Shown here: piece by piece, positions 35,356-44,264 of the stretch
Layout: every line of letters begins with the position of its first letter
Numbering within the stretch: the first letter of the stretch is position 1
NCBI RefSeq assembly: GCF_039533685.1
Contig: NZ_BAAATZ010000034.1
Span: 124,001-188,000 of the forward strand
DNA: 64,000 nucleotides
From: Actinocorallia aurantiaca
Lineage (GTDB): Bacteria; Actinomycetota; Actinomycetes; Streptosporangiales; Streptosporangiaceae
Reading direction: 5' to 3'
Program-made: the position numbers and the translations under genes
Notes under the pieces: generated by a model
Seen by the model: only the letters and a program-made list of their open reading frames with translations
What the model was told of the DNA's origin: nothing
Database searches by the model: none

Positions 35356-36588
35356 TCAGGTGATCGCGCCGTCGATCTTGAGCTGGATCAGTTCGTCGTC
35401 GCTCCAGCCCAGCTCGCGCAGCACCTCGTCGGTGTGCTCGGCGAACTGGGGCGCGCGCCGCAGCGGGGGAGGGGTCTCGTCGAACTGGACGGGGTTGGCG
35501 ACGAGCTCGCGCGGCCGTCCGTCGGCGTCGACGACGGGGGCGATGAGCCCGTTGGCGCGCAGCGCCGGGTCCTGGCCGACCTCCCAGGAGTTCTGCACCG
35601 CGGCCCACTGGCCCCGCACGCCCTCCAGCACCTCGAGCCACTCGGCGTAGGTGCGCCGCTCGATGATCCCGGCGAGGATCTCCGCCGCCTCGGCGGCGTT
35701 CTCCATGATCTTCTCAACGCCGTCGAAGCGCTCGTCGGTGACGAGGTCCCCGCGGCCGGCGGCGGCGCACAGCTCCGGCCAGTACCGGCCGGGCTGCAGC
35801 ATCGCCAGCTCCAGCCAGCGCCCGTCGGCGGTGCGGTAGGCGCCGATCAGCGGGTTGGACGCCGACCCGTGCCTGGGCTGCTCGACCTGCGGCAGCGGGC
35901 CGCCGGCCAGCAGCGCGAGGTTGACCGAGAACTGGGTCGCCCACGCGCCGACGCCGATCAGCGACACGTCGACGACCGACGGCCGTCCGGTGGCCTGCCG
36001 CGAGTACAGCGCCGCGGCGATCCCGCCGGCGATCGTCATGCCGCCGATCGAGTCGCCGTAGGCGCCGGCGGGCTGGCGCGCCATGGTGCCGGAGTCCGGC
36101 GGGGTGACCCCGGCGGCGCTGCCGCCGCGGGCCCAGAACGCCGTGCTGTCGTAGCCGCCCTTGTCGGCCTCCTCGCCGCGGGCGCCGAACCCGCTGCCGC
36201 GGACGTAGATGATGTCGGGGTTGATCGCCCGGATGTCCTCGAGCTCGATGCGCAGCTTGGCCCGCGCGCGGGGGAGGAAGTTCGTCAGGAACACGTCGCT
36301 GCTGCGGACGAGCTCCTCCAGCACCCTGCGCGCCGACGGGTTCTCCAGGGCGAGGCCGACGCTGCGCTTGCCCCGGTTGGGGCCCTCCATGATCGGGAAG
36401 AACGAGGTGCCCTTGCTGCGCACGTCCAGGCCGAGCAGCCGGACCAGGCCGCGCTGGGCGTCGCCGAGCTCGGCGTGCTCGATCTTGATGACGTCGGCCC
36501 CCCAGTCGGCCAGTACCGCGCCCGCGGACGGCACGAAGGTGAACTGGGCGACTTCCAGAATCCGTACGCCGTCCATGGGTCGATGCAT
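35356..36588 (-). CDS. CaiB/BaiF family (class III) CoA-transferase
   Basis: 410 residues. Typical opening DGVRILEVAQFTFVPSAGAVLADWGADVIKIE, the GYDSTAFWARGG loop with the catalytic Asp, and SLIGVGAW are present. It would activate a carboxylate by transferring CoA from another acyl-CoA. GAGAGGG precedes the ATG. It is divergent from the P450 operon over a 320-bp region that contains a copy of the candidate FadR operator, and probably feeds the same pathway. Confidence 0.92.
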   Translation of the reverse strand: MHRPMDGVRILEVAQFTFVPSAGAVLADWGADVIKIEHAELGDAQRGLVRLLGLDVRSKGTSFFPIMEGPNRGKRSVGLALENPSARRVLEELVRSSDVFLTNFLPRARAKLRIELEDIRAINPDIIYVRGSGFGARGEEADKGGYDSTAFWARGGSAAGVTPPDSGTMARQPAGAYGDSIGGMTIAGGIAAALYSRQATGRPSVVDVSLIGVGAWATQFSVNLALLAGGPLPQVEQPRHGSASNPLIGAYRTADGRWLELAMLQPGRYWPELCAAAGRGDLVTDERFDGVEKIMENAAEAAEILAGIIERRTYAEWLEVLEGVRGQWAAVQNSWEVGQDPALRANGLIAPVVDADGRPRELVANPVQFDETPPPLRRAPQFAEHTDEVLRELGWSDDELIQLKIDGAIT

Positions 36589-36908
36589 CCGTACCGCCCT
36601 CTCCTCGGTGTAAAGGGATTGCTACGGAGCGCTATTGTGTGCACTCTGTTCCCTCTTCGGCCGGAGCATAGCAACCGCCCGGATCTTCGGGAAGGTGGCG
36701 GGCGATCCCTGGCCGGCTGAGGTAGATCGCCTTTATTGCGGGACAGGAAGGGGGATCTGGTGTGCGGAGGGGGAGTCTTCGCCGGAGGGCGGCACTGCGG
36801 GAGCGGGTGGTGCGAGATGACGGCTGGCTCGAATTGAGGCTACCCAAATCCGGAGAAGAGACTTATGCTCCTGTGCGTCAGATCACATGCGCCTTCTGAG
36901 GAGCCGAT
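36589..36908. other. Divergent promoter region between CoA-transferase and P450
   Basis: 320 bases, more AT-rich than the flanking genes, without a gene. It holds the operator-like ATTGTGTGCACT at 36634-36645 and must contain promoters in both directions. No other clear signal was recognised. Confidence 0.6.
36634..36645. promoter_or_regulatory. Candidate operator, site 2 (ATTGTGTGCACT)
   Basis: The 12-mer is identical (inverted) to the site at 33690-33701 and lies at nearly the same distance (46-57 bp) from the leftward start codon, here of the CoA-transferase. Confidence 0.6.
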
Positions 36909-38099
36909 ATGGCCGGAGACCCCACCCCCGCGGCGTGCCCGATCGAGGACTACCGGACCTTCGGTCCGCCGGTGCCGGCGTTGACGTCGTTCGAGCGGAT
37001 GGACGGATACCAGGACCGCGCGCGCCCCGCGCTGTGGACCGAGGACACCCCCGGCTACTGGGTCTTCACCGACCACGACGTGATCCTGGACGGGCTCCAG
37101 CAGCCCGACCTGTGGTCGAGTCAGGTCGTCACGCCGACCGAGCCCGACCCGCCGTACAAGTGGATCCCGGTGATGCTCGACCCGCCCGAGCACACCCGCT
37201 GGCGCCGGCTGCTCGGCGGTTACTTCACCCCGAAGCGGACCAAGGGGATGCTCGACGAGCAGCGCCGGCTGGCCGCCGAGATCATCGAGGCCGTCAGGCC
37301 GAAGGGCGAGTGCGACTTCGCGCGCGACGTCGCGCGGGTGTTCCCGGCCACGATCTTCCTGCGGATCATGGGCATGCCGGTCGACAAGTTCCCGGAGTTC
37401 ATGGAGTGGGAGGAGAAGATCCTCCACAGCGGCGAGGCCGAGGTCCGCATGGAGGGCATGCAGCTCGTGATGGGCTACTTCGCCGGCCTGATCGCCGAGC
37501 GCAGGGCCGATCCGGACCCGGAGGCGTCCGACATCGTCAACAACGCCCTGAACTGGGAGATCGACGGCGAGCCGGTCTCCGACGCCGACCTGCTGAACTG
37601 CATGCTGCTGCTGTTCATGGCGGGCCTCGACACCGTCGCCGGCCAGACCTCCTACGCCTTCCTGCACCTGGCCACGCACACCGAGGACCGCAAGCGCATC
37701 ACGGCCTCACCGGAGCTGATCCCGAACGCGGTCGAGGAACTGCTGCGCGTCTACCCGATCACGCAGACCGCCCGCAAGGCGACCCGGGACGTGGAGTTCC
37801 ACGGCTGCCCGGTCAAGGCCGGGGACATGGCCGCCTTCCCGCTGTCGGCGGCCGGACGCGACGAGTCGGTCTTCCCCGACGCCCGCCGCGTCGACCTGGA
37901 CCGCGAGGACGTCCGCCACCTGTCCTTCGGCGCCGGACCGCACCGCTGCCTGGGCTCCCACCTGGCCCGCCAGGAGATGGCGGTCCTGCTGGCCGAGTGG
38001 CACCGGCTCATCCCCGACTACGACCTGGTCGAGACGCCGATGGAGCACAGCGGCGGTGTGTGGGGGCTCGACGCGCTGCGGCTGCGCTGGGACGTGTGA
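36909..38099 (+). CDS. Cytochrome P450
   Basis: 396 residues, soluble bacterial class. The oxygen-binding I-helix reads AGLDTVAGQT, the EXXR is EELLR, and the heme loop is FGAGPHRCLG with ligand Cys347. It needs an external redox partner; a 3Fe-4S ferredoxin is encoded 3.7 kb downstream in the same direction. The probable role is hydroxylation of a hydrophobic substrate before oxidation by the ALDH and SDR encoded next. GAGGAG lies five bases before the ATG. Its stop overlaps the ALDH start. Confidence 0.95.
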   Translation: MAGDPTPAACPIEDYRTFGPPVPALTSFERMDGYQDRARPALWTEDTPGYWVFTDHDVILDGLQQPDLWSSQVVTPTEPDPPYKWIPVMLDPPEHTRWRRLLGGYFTPKRTKGMLDEQRRLAAEIIEAVRPKGECDFARDVARVFPATIFLRIMGMPVDKFPEFMEWEEKILHSGEAEVRMEGMQLVMGYFAGLIAERRADPDPEASDIVNNALNWEIDGEPVSDADLLNCMLLLFMAGLDTVAGQTSYAFLHLATHTEDRKRITASPELIPNAVEELLRVYPITQTARKATRDVEFHGCPVKAGDMAAFPLSAAGRDESVFPDARRVDLDREDVRHLSFGAGPHRCLGSHLARQEMAVLLAEWHRLIPDYDLVETPMEHSGGVWGLDALRLRWDV

Positions 38100-39574
38100 T
38101 GAACACCGAACCGACCCACCGGCTGTACATCGACGGGGCCTGGACCGAGGGTTCCGGCGACGAGCGGATCGAGATCGTCAACCCGGCGACCGAACAGGTC
38201 GTCGGCCGGGTGCCTCAGGCGACCCGCGACGACGTGGTGCGGGCGGTCCAGGCCGCGCGGCGCGCGTTCGACGAGGGCCCCTGGCCGCGGATGTCCGTCC
38301 GGGAACGCGCGGAGACCATGCTCGCGATGGCCGCGGTGATGGAGCGGCGGGCCTCCGAGCTCATCGAGCTGAACATGGCCGAGGCCGGATCGACCCGACC
38401 GCTGGCCGAGTCGATCCAGGTGGGCATCCCGATCCGGCACTTCCGGGACATGGCCGAGCGCGTCATGCCCTCCTTCGCCTGGGAGAAGCCGGTGGCGCCG
38501 ACCGTCGGCCCGGGGAGCATCGGCCAGGGAGTGCTGCGGCGTGAGCCGTTCGGCGTCGCCGCGCTCGTCTCCGCCTACAACTTCCCGTTCTTCCTCAGCG
38601 TCATGAAGCTCGCGCCCGCGCTGGCCGCCGGCTGCACGACCGTGCTGAAGCCCGCGCCGACCACCCCGCTCGAGGTGCTGGTCCTGGGGGAGATCGCGGA
38701 GGAGGCGGGGCTGCCGCCGGGCGTGCTCAACATCGTCACCGGCGACGTCGAGGCGGGCCGGGAGCTGACCACCAATCCGATGGTGGACCTCGTCAGCTTC
38801 ACCGGCTCCGACACCGTCGGCCGGCTGGTCTACGAGCAGGCCGCGTCCACGATGAAGAGGGCCGTGCTGGAGCTGGGCGGCAAGTCCGCCAGCATCGTGT
38901 GCGAGGACGCCGACCTCGACAAGGTGCTCCCGGAGATCATGGCCGGCATCGTCGTCCAGGCCGGGCAGGGATGCGCGCTGTACACCCGGACGCTGGTGCA
39001 CCGCTCACGGCACGACGAGCTCGTAGAGAAGATCGTCACCGCGCTGCGGTACGTCAAGGTCGGCGACCCGGCCGAGCCGGACACCGTGATGGGCCCGCTG
39101 ATCAGCGAGGCGCAGCGCGACAAGGTCGAGAAGCTGATCCGCACCGGCATGGAGGAGGGCGCGCGGATCGCCTTCGGCGGCGGCCGCCCCTCGGGCCTGG
39201 ACAAGGGCTACTTCGTGGAGCCGACGCTGTTCACCGGGGTCGACAACGCCATGACGATCGCGCGGACCGAGTTCTTCGGCCCCGTCGGGCTCGTCATCCC
39301 GTTCGACGACGACGAGGACGCGGTGCGCATCGCCAACGACAGTCCCTACGGGCTGGCCGGCTCGGTGTGGTCGGCGGACCCGGCCCGCGCCTACGAGATC
39401 GCCAAGCGGATCAGGGCCGGCCTGGTCACGGTCAACGGCGGTGGCGGCGGCGTCACCCCGCACGTCGCCTTCGGCGGCTACAAGCAGAGCGGCCTCGGCC
39501 GCGAGTGGGGCGAGTACGGGCTCGACGAGTACCTGCAGACCAAGAGCATCAGCTGGAGCGTCGCGGGCGGCTGA
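38099..39574 (+). CDS. Aldehyde dehydrogenase
   Basis: 491 residues, full length. ALVSAYNFPF, KPAPTTPLE, FTGSDTVGRLV, LELGGKSASIV and catalytic Cys in QAGQGCALYTR are present, along with FGGYKQSGLGRE near the end. The ATG shares its first base with the P450 stop (TGATG), so the two are translationally coupled. It would oxidise the aldehyde formed after P450 hydroxylation and alcohol oxidation. The substrate is unknown. Confidence 0.93.
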   Translation: MNTEPTHRLYIDGAWTEGSGDERIEIVNPATEQVVGRVPQATRDDVVRAVQAARRAFDEGPWPRMSVRERAETMLAMAAVMERRASELIELNMAEAGSTRPLAESIQVGIPIRHFRDMAERVMPSFAWEKPVAPTVGPGSIGQGVLRREPFGVAALVSAYNFPFFLSVMKLAPALAAGCTTVLKPAPTTPLEVLVLGEIAEEAGLPPGVLNIVTGDVEAGRELTTNPMVDLVSFTGSDTVGRLVYEQAASTMKRAVLELGGKSASIVCEDADLDKVLPEIMAGIVVQAGQGCALYTRTLVHRSRHDELVEKIVTALRYVKVGDPAEPDTVMGPLISEAQRDKVEKLIRTGMEEGARIAFGGGRPSGLDKGYFVEPTLFTGVDNAMTIARTEFFGPVGLVIPFDDDEDAVRIANDSPYGLAGSVWSADPARAYEIAKRIRAGLVTVNGGGGGVTPHVAFGGYKQSGLGREWGEYGLDEYLQTKSISWSVAGG

Positions 39575-39611
39575 ACCGCCCCCGCCGCTCGACCGGAGGA
39601 AGGGAAGAGGA

Positions 39612-40472
39612 ATGAGCCGGGTCCAGGGCAAGACAGTGTTCATCACCGGTGTCGCGCGCGGTCAGGGCAGAGCCCACGCGCTGCGCCTCGCCCAGGAGGG
39701 CGCCGACATCATCGGCGTCGACCTGTGCGAGGACATCGCCACCAACGACTACCCGCTCGCCACGCGCGAGGACCTGGACGAGACCGTCCGCCAGGTGGAG
39801 AAGCTGGGCCGCCGCATGTTCGCGGCGCAGGCCGACGTGCGCGAGCCCGCGGCGCTCGTGGACGCCGTCTCCCGGGGAGTGGCCGAACTCGGCCGGCTGG
39901 ACGCGGTCGTCGCGAACGCCGGCATCTGCCCGCTGGGCAGCCAGGAGGCGCAGGCGTTCCTGGACGCCGTGTCCGTCGACTTCAACGGCGTGGTGAACGC
40001 CGTCCAGGCCGCGATACCCCACCTGCCGGACGGCGCCTCGATCGTCGCGACCGGATCCGTCGCCGGGCTGCTGCCCGGAAGCACCGACAACCCGGCCAAC
40101 GGCTTCGGGGGCATGGGCTACGCCATGGCCAAGCGCGCCGTCGCCTCGTTCGTCCACGACCTGTCGGTGGTGCTGGCCCCGCGCCGGATCCGGGTGAACG
40201 CGGTGCACCCCTCCAACTGCAACACCGACATGCTCAACAGCGACGTCATGTACCGGGTGTTCCGCCCGGACCTGGAGCGGCCGACCCGCGAGGACGCGCT
40301 GGTGGCGTTCCCCGCGATGCAGGCGATGCCGGTCGGGTTCGTCGAGCCCGAGGACATCGCGGACATGGTGCTGTTCCTGGTCTCCGACGAGTCCCGGTAC
40401 GTGACCGGCATGCAGATGCGGGTCGACGCCGGCAGCTACGTCAAGAACCGCCCCCAGCAGCCGGCCTTCTGA
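39612..40472 (+). CDS. Mycofactocin-type short-chain dehydrogenase
   Basis: 286 residues. The Rossmann start ITGVARGQGRAHALRLAQEG is followed by GVDLCEDI and the insertion YPLATREDLDETVRQVEKLG, which mark the SDR subfamily coupled to mycofactocin. These enzymes hold NAD(H) tightly and pass electrons to the peptide-derived cofactor. Catalytic residues are Ser in TGSVAG and YAMAK. GAGG lies close to the ATG. Likely alcohol oxidation between the P450 and ALDH steps. Confidence 0.9.
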   Translation: MSRVQGKTVFITGVARGQGRAHALRLAQEGADIIGVDLCEDIATNDYPLATREDLDETVRQVEKLGRRMFAAQADVREPAALVDAVSRGVAELGRLDAVVANAGICPLGSQEAQAFLDAVSVDFNGVVNAVQAAIPHLPDGASIVATGSVAGLLPGSTDNPANGFGGMGYAMAKRAVASFVHDLSVVLAPRRIRVNAVHPSNCNTDMLNSDVMYRVFRPDLERPTREDALVAFPAMQAMPVGFVEPEDIADMVLFLVSDESRYVTGMQMRVDAGSYVKNRPQQPAF

Positions 40473-40487
40473 CGGAGGAGAACGACA

Positions 40488-41633
40488 ATGCCGTTGCAGC
40501 CGTGGATGAAGATGCTGTCCACCGACGACCACCTCATCGAGCATCCGCGGGTGTGGTCTGACCGCCTGCCGTCCAAGTACCGCGACGTCGGCCCGGTCAT
40601 CATCGAACAGGAGCGGGCGGGCGGCCGGGCGCCCGCCGAGGTCTGGAGGTACGAGGACCGGATCTACCCGACCATCGGCCTCAACGCCGTGGCGGGCAAG
40701 CGGCCCGAGGAGTTCGGCCTCGAGCCGACCCGCTACGACGAGATGATCCCGGGCTGCTACGACCCCCAGGCCCGGCTGGCCGACATGGACCTCGACGGCG
40801 TCTGGGGCGCGCTGTGCTTCCCGTCCTTCCCCCGCTTCGCCGGCACCCTCTTCCTCGAAGGAGAGGACCGCGAGCTGGCCCGCCTGTGCGTCAGGGCGTG
40901 GAACGACTACATCCTCGACGAGTGGTGCGCCGCCGCGCCGGACCGGCTCATCCCCCTGGTCATCCTCCCGCTGTGGGACGTGGGACTGTGCGTGGCGGAG
41001 ATCCACCGCACCGCGGCCAAGGGGGCCAAGGCGATCGCGTTCCCCGAGAACCCCGTCCCTCTGGGGCTGCCCTCCTTCCACACCGAGCACTGGGACCCGG
41101 TGTTCTCCGCGGCCGAGGAGACCGGCATGCCGTTGAGCATGCACTTCGGCACCTCGGGGTACGCGCCGGTCACAGCCCCCGACGCCCCGTTCGCGGTGAT
41201 GATCGCGCTGTTCGGCTGCAACTCGATGTACGCCACCGCGGACCTGCTGTTCTCCCCGGTCTTCCACCGGCACCCGAAACTCAAGATCGGCCTGTCCGAG
41301 GGCGGCATCGGCTGGGTTCCCTACCTGCTCGAGCGCATCGACACCACCTGGGAGCGGCACCGCTTCTACCAGAACGTCAACCAGGACGTGCGCCCCTCCG
41401 ACTTGTTCCGCAGGCACATCCACGGCTGCTTCATCGACGACTCCTTCGGCATCGAGGCCCGGCACGCGATCGGCGTCGACAACATCACCTGGGAGTGCGA
41501 CTACCCGCACTCCGACTCCTACTGGCCCAAGAGCCGCGCCGTCGCCGCCGAGCGGCTGGCCGGCGTGCCCGACGAGGAGGTCCACAAGATCGTCGAACTG
41601 AACACCCGCCGGCTCTACGACTTCCCCGCATGA
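40488..41633 (+). CDS. Amidohydrolase family protein (ACMSD/Amidohydro_2 type)
   Basis: 381 residues, TIM-barrel metal-dependent hydrolase. STDDHLIEHP near the start (the DxH metal site is in the form DDH), MHFGTSGY, ECDYPHSDSYWP at the metal end and HRHPKLKIGLSEGGIGWVP all fit Amidohydro_2. Relatives in actinobacterial steroid and aromatic clusters are hydrolases or decarboxylases of unknown substrate. It starts 15 bp after the SDR gene and overlaps the next small gene by four bases. Confidence 0.88.
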   Translation: MPLQPWMKMLSTDDHLIEHPRVWSDRLPSKYRDVGPVIIEQERAGGRAPAEVWRYEDRIYPTIGLNAVAGKRPEEFGLEPTRYDEMIPGCYDPQARLADMDLDGVWGALCFPSFPRFAGTLFLEGEDRELARLCVRAWNDYILDEWCAAAPDRLIPLVILPLWDVGLCVAEIHRTAAKGAKAIAFPENPVPLGLPSFHTEHWDPVFSAAEETGMPLSMHFGTSGYAPVTAPDAPFAVMIALFGCNSMYATADLLFSPVFHRHPKLKIGLSEGGIGWVPYLLERIDTTWERHRFYQNVNQDVRPSDLFRRHIHGCFIDDSFGIEARHAIGVDNITWECDYPHSDSYWPKSRAVAAERLAGVPDEEVHKIVELNTRRLYDFPA

Positions 41634-41833
41634 GCGGGCGCCCGGAGTCGGAGCGGTCCGACTGGAGCGACCTCGACCTCCTCACCCGCGAGGAGGCGGC
41701 CGCGCGCGTCCTTTCCGAGATCGAGGACGTCCGGTCGCGGCTCGACGCCGAGACGCGGCCCGAGGCGAGGGCCGCGCTGGAGGAGCGGCTGGGCGTCCTG
41801 CAGGCGTGGACGCGCGGACCGTCCGCGCGCTGA
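41630..41833 (+). CDS. Small charged helical protein
   Basis: 67 residues, overlapping the amidohydrolase stop by four bases (ATGA). It is rich in Glu, Arg and Ser with heptad-like Leu/Ala spacing (LLTREEAAARVLSEIEDVRS), suggesting a coiled coil. The family was not recognised. Its place between amidohydrolase and ferredoxin implies an accessory role in the same operon. Confidence 0.65.
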   Translation: MSGRPESERSDWSDLDLLTREEAAARVLSEIEDVRSRLDAETRPEARAALEERLGVLQAWTRGPSAR

Positions 41834-41850
41834 ACGCGACTGGAGAACTC

Positions 41851-42039
41851 ATGAGACTCGTGGTGGACCAGGGCAAGTGCTGCGGCCACGCGCGCTGCAA
41901 CGACCGGGCCCCGGACGTGTTCGCGCTCGACGACCTCGGATACGCGGTCGCGGGCGAGATCGAGGTGCCCGAAGGGAAGGAGGACGCGGCCCTCGCCGGT
42001 GCCCGCGCCTGTCCGGAACGGGCTGTCACCGTCGTGTGA
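41851..42039 (+). CDS. 3Fe-4S ferredoxin (P450 partner)
   Basis: 62 residues. Cluster ligands are in GKCCGHARCNDRAPDVF and in ACPERAVTV, the C-x2-H/C-x2-C ... CP pattern of actinobacterial single-cluster ferredoxins that serve P450s. GGAGAA lies before the ATG. It is encoded in the P450 operon, so it most probably delivers electrons to that P450. No dedicated ferredoxin reductase is in the window. Confidence 0.92.
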   Translation: MRLVVDQGKCCGHARCNDRAPDVFALDDLGYAVAGEIEVPEGKEDAALAGARACPERAVTVV

Positions 42040-42134
42040 TCCGCTTACGGGCTGCCTCTTGCCATGGGAGGCCGGCCTTTTCAGGCTAGAAAAGTTGCGA
42101 AGGCAACCAAGATGACCAAGTTGGGATGTAGACG

Positions 42135-43082
42135 ATGGACGTGACCCAGGAACCTCCCCAGGCGATGCCGGCCGATGGGCGCCGCCCCCCGCAGACCCGC
42201 CCGCAGCGCCCCGTCGACCCGATCCGCCGGCACGGCTGGGTCCAGGACAAGCTCGACCACCTGATGTACGAGTCCGCCATGCTGCCCGGCGTGCGCTTCG
42301 ACCGGCCGGCCGGCGACCCCGGATGGTTCTCCCCCGACAGCGCGATGTGGTACGTGCACTCGCACTTCTCCGCGATCGTCGGCGGCTTCGTCGGTCTGAT
42401 GTGCGAAGGCGTCAAGCCCGACATGGTGTACGGCGGCCTCGACCACAGCGACTTCTTCAACGACCGCAAGCGCCGCGGCGGCCGCTCGGCGTCGTTCTAC
42501 TGGGCCACCGTCTTCGGACCGACCGAGGTCGCCGAGAAGATCTGCAAGAACGTGCACCGGTACCACGACACGGTCCAGGGCACGATGCCGGACGGCACGC
42601 CGTACGCCGCCAACAGCGCGGAGAACCTCCGCTGGGCGCACGCCGGCCTCACCTGGGGCTACGTCCGCGGCCACCAGCTGTACCACCCCAAGCCGCTGCC
42701 GCCGGAGAAGATCGACGAGGTGGTGGCCGGAATGGCCCGCATCCACGAGGCCATCGGCGCCACCGACCTGCCGCAGACGATGGCGGAGCTCGACGAGTAC
42801 TACCGCCAGATGCGCCCGCGCATGTGCCTCAACGAGGACGGCGCGTGGGCCCTCGACTTCGCCTTCTCGGAGTTCGACAAACCCGGCCGCGCCCCCCTGC
42901 GCTGGGCACTGGAGGACGCGATGCCCTGGTGGGCCCGCGAGATCCTCGGCGCGAAGTCCACCGACCGCCAGCGCGCGATCGGCCGGAAACTCCACTGGAC
43001 GGTCGTCAACGGCGTCCAGAAGGCCATCGGCACCCCCTGGTACGTCAAAGAGGCACACGACCGCATCAACGCGACCGCCTGA
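42135..43082 (+). CDS. MpaB/rubber-oxygenase-like (DUF2236) oxygenase
   Basis: 315 residues, mostly helical. The histidine- and Tyr-rich segments SAMWYVHSHFSAIVGG, ICKNVHRYHDTVQG, YAANSAENLRWAHAGLTWGY fit the heme-b oxygenase fold shared by latex-clearing protein and MpaB (DUF2236). Such enzymes cleave C=C bonds of isoprenoids oxidatively. A GTTGC-GAAG-GCAAC hairpin at 42094-42107 lies just upstream, possibly an operator. It is part of the P450 direction but separated by 95 bp, so may have its own promoter. Confidence 0.82.
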   Translation: MDVTQEPPQAMPADGRRPPQTRPQRPVDPIRRHGWVQDKLDHLMYESAMLPGVRFDRPAGDPGWFSPDSAMWYVHSHFSAIVGGFVGLMCEGVKPDMVYGGLDHSDFFNDRKRRGGRSASFYWATVFGPTEVAEKICKNVHRYHDTVQGTMPDGTPYAANSAENLRWAHAGLTWGYVRGHQLYHPKPLPPEKIDEVVAGMARIHEAIGATDLPQTMAELDEYYRQMRPRMCLNEDGAWALDFAFSEFDKPGRAPLRWALEDAMPWWAREILGAKSTDRQRAIGRKLHWTVVNGVQKAIGTPWYVKEAHDRINATA

Positions 43083-43176
43083 CCGTCGCCATTCGGCGGA
43101 CGCCGGCCGAACGATGCGGCCGACGTCCGCCTCTGGACATCGAACAGGCGGTCCTGTCTCACGCCGGAGGTTCTTC

Positions 43177-43869
43177 ATGAAACTCATCGGAATGCTGGGG
43201 GGCATGAGCTGGGAGTCCTCTGTCCTCTACTACCAGCTCGTCAACCGACTCGTCCGGGAGCGGGAGGGAGGGCTGCACTCCGCGCGATGCGTGCTCTACT
43301 CGGTCGACTTCGCGGCCATCGAGGAGATGCAGGTGGAAGGCCGGTGGGACGAGGCGGGCGACGTGCTCACCGAGGCCGCCAGAGCACTCGAAGCCGCCGG
43401 GGCGGACTTCGTCGTGCTCTGCACCAACACGATGCACAAAGTCGCCGACAGGATCGAGTCCGAGCTCACGGTTCCGCTGCTGCACATCGCCGACGCGACG
43501 GCGGAGGCGGTGAAGTCCGCGAGAGTCGGCACAGTCGCCTTCCTCGGCACGGACTTCGCGATGAGCGACACCTTCTACGTCGAGAGACTGGCCGTGAACG
43601 GCCTACGCGTGCTCATCCCGAACGCGACCGACCGGAAGCTCGTGCATGACGTCATCTACGACGAACTGTGCGTCGGCGTCGTGCGGGACGAGTCCCGCGA
43701 GGCCTACCGCCAGGTCATCCGGCGGCTGGTCGACGAAGGCGCCGAGGGGATCATCCTCGGCTGCACCGAGATCGAGCTCCTCGTGGGCCAGGAGGACAGC
43801 CCCGTCCCGGTCTTCCCGACGGCGCTCCTCCACTGCCGCGCCGCAGTCGACTTCGCACTCGAGGACTGA
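43177..43869 (+). CDS. Aspartate/glutamate racemase family protein
   Basis: 230 residues. Both active-site Cys are present: Cys82 in VVLCTNTMHK and Cys196 in ILGCTEIELL, with the opening GMLGGMSWESSVLYY. It catalyses cofactor-independent racemisation of an acidic amino acid or a related 2-substituted diacid. GGAGG precedes the ATG. It closes the rightward series of the catabolic island; whether it acts in that pathway is unclear. Confidence 0.9.
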   Translation: MKLIGMLGGMSWESSVLYYQLVNRLVREREGGLHSARCVLYSVDFAAIEEMQVEGRWDEAGDVLTEAARALEAAGADFVVLCTNTMHKVADRIESELTVPLLHIADATAEAVKSARVGTVAFLGTDFAMSDTFYVERLAVNGLRVLIPNATDRKLVHDVIYDELCVGVVRDESREAYRQVIRRLVDEGAEGIILGCTEIELLVGQEDSPVPVFPTALLHCRAAVDFALED

Positions 43870-44035
43870 AAACCGGTTGCGGAGACGCCGGAAGGCGAAT
43901 GGGAGCCGAGGTTGCGCGCTCGCCGGCAGGCCGAGATCGACGCGGGGCTCCATGAGCTCGGCCCTTGCCTCATCATGCGGCGCCGGCGGGACGAAGACCG
44001 CTAGATCTGTCCCATAGATCTGCTGACAGCCGGCG

Positions 44036-44249
44036 TGTGGTCGTTCACGCCGGGTTCTCCGCCCGAGTCGACCGCGCCCACCTGCGCAGCCGCGGGATCC
44101 GGCACACCATCCCCGAATCCCGCGACCAGCAGGCCGACCGGCGCAGACGCGGCGGCGAAGGCGGCCGCCCCACCGGCTACGGCGAACGCACCACCGTCCA
44201 CCTCGGCACCATCGCCGTGACGGCCTTGTTCATCCGGCTCCGCACCTGA
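44036..44249 (+). pseudogene. IS5-type transposase remnant, C-terminal
   Basis: One frame reads VVHAGFSARVDRAHLRSRG then IRHTIPESRDQQADRRRRG, the segment before the final catalytic Glu of IS5-family DDE transposases. It then jumps to a C-terminal tail (VTALFIRLRT) with the NVVERCFNRLK-like catalytic part missing. It is therefore both 5'-truncated and internally deleted. No terminal inverted repeats were identified. Confidence 0.7.
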
Positions 44250-44264
44250 TCCGAGAAATCGGGC

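Noticed and set aside
43890..43998. Short frame after the racemase ending ELGPCLIMRRRRDEDR
   Set aside because: It looks like a possible gene tail but is too short to assign and has no start or ribosome site.
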